Shown in pieces: positions 27,325-41,148 of a stretch of DNA of 64,000 nt (within the stretch, counting starts at the first letter, position 1; each line of letters opens with the position of its first letter). Made by a program: the position numbers and the translations under genes. This stretch comes from Pseudoxanthomonas japonensis. Lineage in GTDB: Bacteria > Pseudomonadota > Gammaproteobacteria > Xanthomonadales > Xanthomonadaceae. Below the pieces are notes generated by a model. That model was given only the letters and a program-made list of their open reading frames with translations, did no database searches and had not been told where the DNA came from. The DNA is taken from NCBI RefSeq assembly GCF_010093445.1, contig NZ_PDWW01000019.1, forward strand, positions 1 through 64,000, read 5' to 3'.

Positions 27325-28484
27325 GCCTGGCCGTGCTGTTGCCTGCCGGCCTGGCCGCGCTCGCGGCGCTGCTGCTGCCGTTGCTGCTGCACCTGGCGCG
27401 TCGCCACGAACAGACGTCGACCGACTTCGCCGCGCTGCGCTGGCTGCGGCAGAAGCCGAAGCCGCGCCACCGGATCCGCTTCGACGAGTGGCCGCTGCTG
27501 CTGCTTCGCCTGCTGCTGCTCGCGTTGCTGGCGCTGTGGCTGGCGAAGCCGGTGCTGTCCGGCATGGACGACACGCGCCCGTGGATCGTCGCCGTGCCGG
27601 GCGTGGATGCGACCGCGATACGCGCGCAAGCCGGCAGCGCGGACGCGCGCCTGCACTGGCTGGCGGCCGGCTTCCCGTCGCTGGACGAATCCGCACCCGC
27701 AGGCACACCCGCCGTCGCCAGCCTGCTGCGGCAGCTGGATGCCGAACTGCCGGCAGGTGCGCCGCTGACCGTAGTCGTGCCGGCGACACTTCAAGGCGCG
27801 GATGCCGAGCGTCCGGCGCTGTCGCGCGCGGTGACATGGACCGTGGTCGATGGCGCGATGCCCGCACCCTCGGCATCAACTCTATCGCCGCCATCGATGG
27901 TCGTACGTCACGCAACTGGCAACGACACGGGACTTCGCTACCTGCGCGCCGCCGCGCATGCCTGGCAGCCGAACGCCGATGCCCCACCGCCGTTGCAGGT
28001 CGGCACGCAGGATGAAGCGCTGCCGGCGATCACCCGGCCGCTGGTCTGGCTGGTGCCCGGGCCGGTTCCCGCGCCGGTCGTGCAGTGGATCGAGTCCGGC
28101 GGCACGGCACTGCTGGCGCACGACAGCACGCTCGACGGTTTCGCGGCCGACGCAACGCCGTGGCGCGATGCCGACGGTGCAGCGATGGTGGAATCGGCAA
28201 CCCGCGGCAAGGGTCGCGTGCTGCGCTTCACCCGACCGTTGCGACCGGATGCGATGCCGGCGCTGGTCGAAGCCGACTTCCCGCAGCAGCTGCGCGCCCT
28301 GTTCGATGCGCCAGCCGCAGCTCCCGCGCGCGTGCTCGCCAGCGACTACGCGCCGGTGACTGGTGGCGCGACCTATCCCGTCGCGCCGCGCGACCTGCAG
28401 CCCTGGCTGGCCTTGCTGATCGCACTGCTGGTGTTGGTCGAGCGCTGGATGGCGACGCGACGTGCACGGAGCGTGGCGCCATGA
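27321..28484 (+). CDS. BatA-like membrane protein
   Basis: A 387-residue protein beginning at the ATGA overlap. The N-terminal BatA signature has a first helix (LPAGLAALAALLLPLLLHLA), then RRHEQTSTDFAALRWLR and RIRFDEWPLLLLRLLLLALL, giving two membrane helices by about residue 75. The middle is extracytoplasmic with an amidotransferase-like Rossmann pattern (WLVPGPVPAPVVQWIESGG). A last helix near 360-378 (LQPWLALLIALLVLVERW) is followed by a short basic tail. No complete VWA MIDAS is visible, so it is BatA-like by its N-terminus only. It overlaps the next gene by ATGA. Confidence 0.85.
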   Translation: MSLAVLLPAGLAALAALLLPLLLHLARRHEQTSTDFAALRWLRQKPKPRHRIRFDEWPLLLLRLLLLALLALWLAKPVLSGMDDTRPWIVAVPGVDATAIRAQAGSADARLHWLAAGFPSLDESAPAGTPAVASLLRQLDAELPAGAPLTVVVPATLQGADAERPALSRAVTWTVVDGAMPAPSASTLSPPSMVVRHATGNDTGLRYLRAAAHAWQPNADAPPPLQVGTQDEALPAITRPLVWLVPGPVPAPVVQWIESGGTALLAHDSTLDGFAADATPWRDADGAAMVESATRGKGRVLRFTRPLRPDAMPALVEADFPQQLRALFDAPAAAPARVLASDYAPVTGGATYPVAPRDLQPWLALLIALLVLVERWMATRRARSVAP

Positions 28485-30655
28485 CGTTGTCGGCGATCGA
28501 TCGCTTGGCGCAGGTGCGACGGCATGCGCTGCTCGGCCAGCTGCTGCTGGGCGCGGCGATCCCGGTCGCGGTCGGCGCCGTCCTGTGGCGCATGACGTCG
28601 CCTGGCGCCGCAGTTGCGGTGGCACTCGTCGGCATCGCCCTGCTCGCGCTCCTCGCGTGGCAACGAACGCGCGCGTTCGACACGCCATGGCTGGTGCGGC
28701 AACTGGATGCCCGCCGCACGGATCTCGACGACAGCGCCGACTTGCTGCTGGCGCCGCCCGCCTCGCTGACGCCGTTGCAGCAGCTGCAACAGGCGCGCGT
28801 GCGCGAACGGCTGCGCGTGCAACCCGCGCCGGACCTGCGCACGCCGTGGCCGTGGCCGCGCATCGCGGCGGTGTGGCTGGCCGCCGCAGTCGTGATCGTC
28901 GCGACGCTGCTGTGGCCTTCCACGACGCTTGACGCCGGCACCCTCGCACCGTCGGACGAACCGGCGCCGGCGACGCCCGGCATCCCGCACCTGGTAGCGC
29001 AACGCCTGCATGTCGCACCCCCGGGCTATACCGGCATCGCCGCCCATGCGGAAGCGTCGCTGGATGCCAAGGCGCCGGTCGGCTCGCGGCTGACCTGGAC
29101 GTTGCGCTTCGATCCGCAACCGACGGCGGCGACGCTGGTCTTCCACGATGGCCAGCGGATCGCGCTGACGCGCGACGGAGATACCTGGAGCGCTGCGCAC
29201 CTGCTGGCGAAGTCGACGCTGTATCGCGTCGTCGCGGCCGGCACGGAAGGCCTGCCACCGACGAAGCTGCGCCGTCTGGATGCGATCCCCGACCGTGCGC
29301 CGGAAGTGAAGGTGCTGGCACCGGATCGCGGCCTCAGCCTGGTGGCGGTCGGACAGACGCAGTGGTCCCTCGCCTTCGAAGCGCGCGATGACTACGGCAT
29401 CGCCCCGACCGCCGCGCTGAAACTGACGCTCGCACAGGGCAGCGGCGAGAACATCGCGTTCAAGGAACAGGTGATGACGCTGCGCGGCAGCGGTCCGGCG
29501 ACGGCGCGCCGCTTCAGCGCCTCGTTGGACCTGAAGACGCTGGGCATGGCGGTGGGCGACGACCTGATCGCGCAGCTGAGCGTGCAGGACACGCGGTCAC
29601 CGTCGCCGCAGCGCGCGCAGAGTCCCGGCCTGATCCTGCGCTGGCCGGCGGACCTCGGCCAGGAAAGCACCGGGCTGGAAGGGCTGGTGAAGAAGGTGAT
29701 GCCGGCCTACTTCCGCAGCCAGCGCCAGATCATCATCGACGCCGAGGCGTTGCAGAAACAGAAGCGCAGCCTGCCGGCGGATACGTTCGTGACGCACTCC
29801 GACGCCATCGGCGTGGACCAGCGCATCCTGCGACTGCGCTACGGCCAGTTCCTCGGCGAGGAAGCCGAAGGCGAGCCGCAACCACCGCCGACCAACGATG
29901 CGGACGACGAGCATGCGGACGGCGACGGCCACGACCATGCCGGTGAAGCGGCGCAGGCCGACGACGGGCATGGTCACGGACAGGCGACGTCGGCCAGCGG
30001 CGCTGGCTTCGGCCGCGAAGCCGACGTATTGGAAGCCTACGGCCACACGCACGACCACGCCGAGGCCGCGACGCTGCTCGATCCGGAAACGCGCGCGACA
30101 CTGAAGAAGGCGCTGGACCAGATGTGGCAGTCGGAACTGCACCTGCGCCAGGGCCATCCCGACCGGGCGCTGCCGTTCGCCTACAAGGCGCTGGAGTACA
30201 TCAAGCAGGTGCAGCAGGCCACGCGCATCTACCTGGCGCGGGTGGGGCCGGAACTGCCGCCGATCGACGAGACGCGCCGACTCGGCGGCGACCGCAAGGG
30301 CATCGCGCCGCGCGCGCTCGGTCCGCTCGCGCGTCCGCAGGACGACGAAGCACCGGCGCCGGCGCGCGCCTGGACCGCGCTGGCGAACGACAGCGTGCCG
30401 GCCGACGTCGCCGATCTCGATGCGCTGCAGGCCTGGCTGCGCAGCAACGAGACGCGCGTGCCGGACGTGCTCGACCTGTTCGCCGCCATCGACGAGGTAC
30501 GCGGCGATCCGGCGTGCGCGCCCTGCCGCCAGCGACTACGTGCGCTTCTGTGGTCGGCGTCCGCGCAACCGCCGGCGCAGGTACCGCGGCGTGGCGCGGT
30601 GGACGACGCGGGTCGCCGGTACCTGGATGCTCTGCGGCAGGAGCCGGCGCGATGA
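28481..30655 (+). CDS. Large membrane protein with His-rich segment (MoxR cluster)
   Basis: A 724-residue protein starting at an ATGA overlap. Helices at about residues 20-60 (two) and 128-145 anchor it; the rest is predicted to lie outside the membrane. The layout resembles the long DUF4175-type proteins found in MoxR/DUF58/BatA clusters, but I cannot name a family with certainty. Residues about 470-530 are strikingly rich in His/Asp (DGDGHDHAG, DDGHGHGQ, HTHDHAE), suggesting metal binding. Near the C-terminus CAPC forms a CxxC pair. It overlaps the following gene by ATGA. Confidence 0.8.
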   Translation: MTLSAIDRLAQVRRHALLGQLLLGAAIPVAVGAVLWRMTSPGAAVAVALVGIALLALLAWQRTRAFDTPWLVRQLDARRTDLDDSADLLLAPPASLTPLQQLQQARVRERLRVQPAPDLRTPWPWPRIAAVWLAAAVVIVATLLWPSTTLDAGTLAPSDEPAPATPGIPHLVAQRLHVAPPGYTGIAAHAEASLDAKAPVGSRLTWTLRFDPQPTAATLVFHDGQRIALTRDGDTWSAAHLLAKSTLYRVVAAGTEGLPPTKLRRLDAIPDRAPEVKVLAPDRGLSLVAVGQTQWSLAFEARDDYGIAPTAALKLTLAQGSGENIAFKEQVMTLRGSGPATARRFSASLDLKTLGMAVGDDLIAQLSVQDTRSPSPQRAQSPGLILRWPADLGQESTGLEGLVKKVMPAYFRSQRQIIIDAEALQKQKRSLPADTFVTHSDAIGVDQRILRLRYGQFLGEEAEGEPQPPPTNDADDEHADGDGHDHAGEAAQADDGHGHGQATSASGAGFGREADVLEAYGHTHDHAEAATLLDPETRATLKKALDQMWQSELHLRQGHPDRALPFAYKALEYIKQVQQATRIYLARVGPELPPIDETRRLGGDRKGIAPRALGPLARPQDDEAPAPARAWTALANDSVPADVADLDALQAWLRSNETRVPDVLDLFAAIDEVRGDPACAPCRQRLRALLWSASAQPPAQVPRRGAVDDAGRRYLDALRQEPAR

Positions 30656-32475
30656 ACGTGGCCGCCTCGCTACCGCTGTTGTTGGCTGTGCTGCTGGCGC
30701 TCGCCGTGGCGATGGCATGGCTGCGCCTCGTGCTGTGGCGGCAGAGCGCGCCGCAGGACCGGCGCAGTTCATCGACGCGGTTCGCGCTGCTGTGCCTGCT
30801 GCAGCCGATGATCGCGCTGCTGCTCTACTTCACCCTGCTGCCGCCCCGCCAGTCGGCCACCACCGGCACGCTGGTGGTCATGACCGCACAGGCGGACCGC
30901 GTCGCCCTGCCGGCGACGCTGCAAGGCCAGCCGCGCGTCGCGTTGCCCGAAGCACCGGCAGGCCTCGATGCCGAGCGCGTGCCCGACCTCGGCACGGCGC
31001 TGCGCCGGCATCCGGAAGCGCATGCGCTGCATGTCGTCGGCACCGGGCTGGAAGCGCGCGATCGCGACGCCGTCGGTGATCGCGACCTCGCCTTTTCGGC
31101 GGCGCCGATGCCGACGGGCATCGTGCAGCTGGCGCCGGTCGATGTCGTGGTGCCGGGCGCCACCTTCGCCGTCACGGGCCGCGTGCATGGCGTGCCGCAG
31201 GCGACCGTGGTGTTGCGCGATCCCGCCGGCCAGCGCATCGCCGCGACCGTCGTCGACCGCCAGGGCAGCTTCCGCCTCGACGGACTGGCACGGCTGCCGG
31301 GGCCGTCGTCGTTCCGCGTCGAGGTGCTGGATGCCACGCGCAAGGTGGTGGATGCGGCGACGGTGCCGGTATGGACGCAGGCCACACCCGCGCCACGCGT
31401 CTGGGCGCTGGCCGGTGCGCCGAATGCGGAATGGAAGTACCTGCGCCGCTGGGCGACCGACGCCGGCATTCCGCTGCACCTGCAGGTCAGCCTGGGCGGC
31501 GGCCTGCAGCTGGGCGACGCGCCACTGCCGATGACGGCCGACACGCTGCGCCGCTTCGACCTGGTGCTGCTGGACGCACGCAGCGCCGCCGCGCTAGGCG
31601 AGGGACAGCGTGCGGCGCTCGTCGCCGCGATGCGCGACGGGCTCGGCGTGCTGGTGCGCACCGATGGCGCACTGGCGCCGGGCGTGCAGCGGATGCTCGG
31701 CCTGTCGCTGGCCGGCAACGGTGCAGCGGAATTCCAGCTGCCGCGTCCCGCGCCTGACGACGATGCCTGGCGCGCGCGCCGCGGCGCCGGCACGGCGGAT
31801 GCGCCGGTCGATGCGGATGCGGTCCCTGCCGGACTGCCGACGCTGACGCGGCAGGCGCTGCGCCCGGCGTCGCCGGACGCGATCCCGCTGCTGCGCACGG
31901 CCGATGGCACCCCGATCGCGTGGTGGCGCGCGGAAGGGCGCGGCCGCATCGGTGCGTGGACGCCGACGGATACCTACACGCTGGCGCTGGCCGGCCACGC
32001 CGACACGCACGCCACCCTGTGGTCGCAGGCGTTGGGCACGCTCGCACGTTCGAGCCCGGACGCGACCTTGGCCGCACTCGACGATGCGCGTGTTTCGCAG
32101 CGGGTATCGCCATGCGGACTCGCCGACGACGCCCGGGTCACCGCACCGGATGGCACCGTCACCCGAGTGCAGCGCGATCCCGCCACCGGCGCGACCCGCT
32201 GCGGCGGCTACTGGCCGCGCGCGGCGGGATGGCACCATCTGGCAACGGACAGGACGACGGCTCCGTTCTTCGTCCGCGCGAAGGACGATGCGCCGCACCT
32301 GCACGCGGCCGCGGTGCGCGAACAGACCCAGCGGCTGGCATCGCGATCCCGGACTGCCGCCGCCGCGTCGGCAACGGAAGGCCCCCGTGGGCCTGCGTGG
32401 CCCTGGTTCCTCGGTTGGCTGTTCGCTGCGGGTCTGCTGTGGTGGCTGGAACGGCGGCGTCCCATCGCGGCGTGA
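30652..32475 (+). CDS. Large membrane protein with carboxypeptidase-regulatory-like and amidotransferase-like domains
   Basis: A 607-residue final gene of the ATGA-linked run. Two N-terminal helices (about residues 5-27 and 43-64) and one C-terminal helix (PWPWFLGWLFAAGLLWWL) enclose a large periplasmic part. Around residues 155-245 is a beta-sandwich pattern (VVPGATFAVTGRV, VVLRDPAGQRIAATVVDRQG). Around 250-420 is an amidotransferase-like Rossmann domain (FDLVLLDARSAAALGEGQ) without a clear catalytic Cys. A scaffold or sensing role in the MoxR complex is a reasonable guess, not shown. The next gene starts 87 bp later and is unrelated. Confidence 0.8.
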   Translation: MNVAASLPLLLAVLLALAVAMAWLRLVLWRQSAPQDRRSSSTRFALLCLLQPMIALLLYFTLLPPRQSATTGTLVVMTAQADRVALPATLQGQPRVALPEAPAGLDAERVPDLGTALRRHPEAHALHVVGTGLEARDRDAVGDRDLAFSAAPMPTGIVQLAPVDVVVPGATFAVTGRVHGVPQATVVLRDPAGQRIAATVVDRQGSFRLDGLARLPGPSSFRVEVLDATRKVVDAATVPVWTQATPAPRVWALAGAPNAEWKYLRRWATDAGIPLHLQVSLGGGLQLGDAPLPMTADTLRRFDLVLLDARSAAALGEGQRAALVAAMRDGLGVLVRTDGALAPGVQRMLGLSLAGNGAAEFQLPRPAPDDDAWRARRGAGTADAPVDADAVPAGLPTLTRQALRPASPDAIPLLRTADGTPIAWWRAEGRGRIGAWTPTDTYTLALAGHADTHATLWSQALGTLARSSPDATLAALDDARVSQRVSPCGLADDARVTAPDGTVTRVQRDPATGATRCGGYWPRAAGWHHLATDRTTAPFFVRAKDDAPHLHAAAVREQTQRLASRSRTAAAASATEGPRGPAWPWFLGWLFAAGLLWWLERRRPIAA

Positions 32476-32562
32476 GCAGGCCCGGCTTTCCGGTCCCGGA
32501 TTAACGACTCTCGAATGTCTGATACGTAATCTCTGCTTCAGACCCATCTTCCGGAGTGCCGC

Positions 32563-32928
32563 ATGATCCGAGCCGCGATTCCCGCCGTGTTGCTGACCCT
32601 GTCGCTTGCCGCCTGTTCCGCGCCCGATGCCGACGAGCAGACCGCCGCCGCCGAACAATCCCAGGCCGCCGCCACCGAAGCCGCCGAGCCGGCGCCCGCG
32701 GAACCGGCACCGACCGAACTCGCCGGCACCTGCGACGATACCCAGGCGCAGTGGATCATCGGCAAGACGGCCGGCGAGAAGGAGATCGAACAGGCAAAGA
32801 CCGACAGCAAGTCCGAGGCCGTGCGCGCACTGAAGCCGGGCGATGCCGCCACGATGGACTTCAATCCGAACCGCCTGAACATCATCCTCGACGAGAAGGG
32901 CGCAGCGACCTCGGTCAACTGCGGCTGA
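32563..32928 (+). CDS. I78-family peptidase inhibitor lipoprotein
   Basis: A 121-residue lipoprotein with signal ending LSLAACSA (Cys about residue 18). An Ala/Glu/Pro-rich spacer (about 22-52) leads to the inhibitor I78 domain: CDDTQAQWIIGKTAGEKEIE, then VRALKPGDAATMDFNPNRLN and a last Cys near the end. The family inhibits serine proteases such as elastase and subtilisin. Location after the TldD/MoxR run is suggestive, but the known targets are serine, not metallo, enzymes. A terminator follows 26 bp after the stop. Confidence 0.9.
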   Translation: MIRAAIPAVLLTLSLAACSAPDADEQTAAAEQSQAAATEAAEPAPAEPAPTELAGTCDDTQAQWIIGKTAGEKEIEQAKTDSKSEAVRALKPGDAATMDFNPNRLNIILDEKGAATSVNCG

Positions 32929-32954
32929 CAGCCACACGACAGGGTTCGACGACG

Positions 32955-32985
32955 AGCCGCCTGTGCCTGCACAGGCGGCTTTTTC
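32955..32985 (+). terminator. Rho-independent terminator after the I78 gene
   Basis: AGCCGCCTGTGC (32955-32966) pairs with GCACAGGCGGCT (32969-32980), followed by TTTTT. Confidence 0.92.
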
Positions 32986-33020
32986 GTGCATGAAGAATCG
33001 CACTGCACGCCCCGCAAAAA

Positions 33021-33078
33021 GTTGCCTTTGCAACCAACCACTGGCGTGCAATAGGTGTTGTTGCGGCATCGCAACAAC
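33021..33078. promoter_or_regulatory. Twin dyads upstream of gltB (candidate operators)
   Basis: GTTGC-CTTT-GCAAC (33021-33034) and GTTGTTGC-GGCATC-GCAACAAC (33057-33078) share the half-site TTGC/GCAA. They lie 90-150 bp before the gltB start. A weak promoter (TTGCGG 33061-33066, TCTAGT 33084-33089, 17-bp spacer) overlaps the second dyad. This arrangement suits a regulator controlling glutamate synthase; which one is unknown. Confidence 0.4.
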
Positions 33079-33167
33079 TGTGATCTAGTCGGGGCTCCGG
33101 TGACATTTCGAAGTGCCGCTGCGTGGGCAGGGCACGGTGTCGCCGTCACTCCGGTTTGAGGCGACAC

Positions 33168-39291
<6,124 letters not shown>

Positions 39292-39345
39292 GATGGATCA
39301 CGCGTCGATCCATTCGGACGACGCGGGTCACCTGCCGAGGCATCC

Positions 39346-39942
39346 ATGACGTACCGAACGGCTTGCGTTTTCGCAATGGCGGCCTGCCTCACCGCGAATG
39401 CGGTGATGGCCGCATCACCGGCCCGCCGGGAAACGACCGACCAAGAAGTGGACGCTTCGTTGGCCCCGCCTCCTGCAGGGTGGGCGTCAAGGACGTTCCA
39501 ACCGCTGAAGCTCGCGTTGTCGGCCACCCGCACTCGCCTCGGTTCCCAGGAACGACTCCTGCTGAATGCCACGTGGTGCAACACGAGCAAGCGCAGCGTG
39601 CTCGTGTATCGCGACACGGACTGGGGCGTATCCCGAGGCATCCTGCTGCTCAGGAGGACAGCGACCTCGAACTACGAAGCGGTGCACTCGGTACCCCATC
39701 GCATGATCCCTCCCGGCGTTTCCAACAGGGCGGACTATTACGCCACGCTCGAACCAGGCGCCTGTACGTCCCTGCGTCTGGAAGGCACGGCCGCGTCTTT
39801 GTCCGGCGCAGCGGGAAACTACGAGCTCAAGCTTTTGGGCATTCCCTATGCGACGACCCGGCAAAACTTGCCGTCGTCTGCCTGGACCATGGAGGGAGGC
39901 ACCATAGAATCGAACGTGCTGGAAGTAGACGTACTGCCCTGA
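39346..39942 (+). CDS. Exported protein, unknown
   Basis: A 198-residue protein with a signal peptide (hydrophobic residues about 6-22, VMAASPA). The mature part is beta-rich (LKLALSATRTRLGSQERLLL, YYATLEPGACTSLRLEG, GNYELKLLGI) with a pattern recalling an immunoglobulin-like or intracellular-proteinase-inhibitor-like sandwich. I do not recognise a named family. It stands alone: 54 bp after gltD and 28 bp from the remnant on the other strand. A single copy of each of two cysteines (TWCN and GACT) could form a disulphide. Confidence 0.65.
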   Translation: MTYRTACVFAMAACLTANAVMAASPARRETTDQEVDASLAPPPAGWASRTFQPLKLALSATRTRLGSQERLLLNATWCNTSKRSVLVYRDTDWGVSRGILLLRRTATSNYEAVHSVPHRMIPPGVSNRADYYATLEPGACTSLRLEGTAASLSGAAGNYELKLLGIPYATTRQNLPSSAWTMEGGTIESNVLEVDVLP

Positions 39943-39970
39943 CGCCCGGAGGTGCCAGGACAGCCCGGCC

Positions 39971-40057
39971 TCACAGCGTCGCCATGTCGATGACGAAGCG
40001 GTACTTCACGTCGCCCTTCAGCATGGGCTCGTAGGCATCGTTGATCTCGACGCCATC
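39971..40057 (-). pseudogene. Remnant of a zinc alcohol dehydrogenase (C-terminal end only)
   Basis: Read on the minus strand, the last 28 codons before a TGA at 39971-39973 give DGVEINDAYEPMLKGD, VKYRFVIDMATL. This is the typical C-terminus of NAD(P)-dependent alcohol dehydrogenases of the AdhP/YahK type (INEAYERML.SDVKYRFVIDM). Nothing upstream resembles the rest of the enzyme; the sequence passes into the leader of the methylglyoxal synthase gene. So only the 3' tip of the gene survives. Confidence 0.75.
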
Positions 40058-40152
40058 GGTGACCGTACAATCCGCAATACGTGGGTTTCTCTGTCCCAAC
40101 CGGGGTCGACCGTCGCTTAGACTGTGGTTCCACCCACGACCTCCTTTCCCTC

Positions 40153-41037
40153 ATGCGCCTGGGCCTGGCCGCCAACCGCCTGCACCACCACACCGAGGAC
40201 GCCGCGCTGTTCCGTTGGCTGCGCGCCTGCGAACCCGGCATCCGCGAGCTCGGCCTGGGTCTGCACGTGGTGGGCCGCACCCACGACGCCATCGCCGCCG
40301 CCGGCATGCTGCGCGGTTACGAGCCGCTCAAGCGCTATCCCTACGGCCGCGATGGCGGTCTGATGAAACTGGTGGCGGAAGTCGTCGGGCTGGAAGGCGC
40401 GGAGCGCAGCCTGGACGGGGCGATCTACTTCATCGATCCGGTCGATCCGTCCTCGATCTTTCCCGAAGCGATTGCCTTGAAGCGCCAGTGCGTGATCCAC
40501 GGCAAGCCGTTCCTGTCGACGGTCGCCTCGGCGCGCGACTGGGTCGAGATGGAACGCGTCCATGCCGGCCTCCTGCCGGACCGCGGCGCGGACCGCTTCC
40601 ATGCGCTGGAGTCGCAGACGCTGGCGCTGATCGCGCACGATGCGATGAAGCCGCGGATGCTCGACTTCGCCGATACCCATTTCGACGTGCTGTCGCGTTT
40701 CGCGCATCGCATGGCCACTGGCACCACCGGCGCGCGCCTCAACGAGCTGGCCTGGAGCCGCGGTTGGCCGCAGGACACGCCTTGGGTGGAACGCTTCCAG
40801 AGCGGTCCGCTCGGCGGCGACGCGCAGATCGCCGACCGCGTGCTGGAGCACCGCTGCCAGCGGGTGATCTTCTTCGAGGATCCGCACGTCGCGCGCCAGC
40901 ACGAAGCCGACATCCAGTTGCTGGAGCGCGCGGTGACGACGGTGACCGATGAAGCGGTGTGCACGACGTCGCTGGCGGTCGCGCACCGCTGGTGCGAGGC
41001 GGTGACGAAGCGTGTGCTTCTTGTAGGAGCGACGTGA
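40153..41037 (+). CDS. mgsA: Methylglyoxal synthase with duplicated MGS-like domain
   Basis: Converts dihydroxyacetone phosphate to methylglyoxal, a bypass of lower glycolysis. The 294-residue product is about twice the usual 150. The C-terminal half (about residues 157-294) holds the catalytic set: LIAHD, ATGTTGARL, SGPLGGDAQIAD (Asp of the GGDQQ motif), VIFFEDP and QHEAD. The N-terminal half (1-140) is a second copy of the fold: LGLAAN, VVGRTHDAI, YGRDGGLMKLV, AIYFIDPVDPSSIFPEA; it keeps the phosphate-binding look but has lost the first His-Asp and the later His. The start at ATG 40153 has no strong ribosome site. The last codons (LVGAT, stop) lie inside a family A repeat. Confidence 0.88.
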   Translation: MRLGLAANRLHHHTEDAALFRWLRACEPGIRELGLGLHVVGRTHDAIAAAGMLRGYEPLKRYPYGRDGGLMKLVAEVVGLEGAERSLDGAIYFIDPVDPSSIFPEAIALKRQCVIHGKPFLSTVASARDWVEMERVHAGLLPDRGADRFHALESQTLALIAHDAMKPRMLDFADTHFDVLSRFAHRMATGTTGARLNELAWSRGWPQDTPWVERFQSGPLGGDAQIADRVLEHRCQRVIFFEDPHVARQHEADIQLLERAVTTVTDEAVCTTSLAVAHRWCEAVTKRVLLVGAT

Positions 41038-41132
41038 GTCGCGACCGAACGCCGGAATCCCCTTTAACTTCATCGGGCAAACAGCAATCAGGCAGTTCCA
41101 TTCTCGCGGTCGCGACTCACGTCGCTCCTACA
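41022..41132. repeat. Family A REP-like repeat (GTAGGAGCGACGTGAGTCGCGACC variant)
   Basis: Perfect 25-bp arms at 41022-41046 and 41108-41132 flank a 61-bp centre. The left arm contains the stop codon of the methylglyoxal synthase gene (41035-41037). Both arms differ from the other family A copies by the same changes (TAGG, GTGAG), so the two arms have evolved together. Confidence 0.9.
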
Positions 41133-41148
41133 GGAACGGCAACAACGC

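Noticed and set aside
32563-32928. Treating the I78 inhibitor as a tenth member of the TldD/MoxR operon
   Set aside because: It is separated by 87 bp, has its own terminator, and the known targets of I78 proteins are serine proteases, so membership is not supported.
39846-40307. A 153-codon minus-strand ORF overlapping the methylglyoxal synthase start
   Set aside because: It is in a different frame from the alcohol dehydrogenase remnant and has no domain likeness; the remnant ends at 39971 in another frame.
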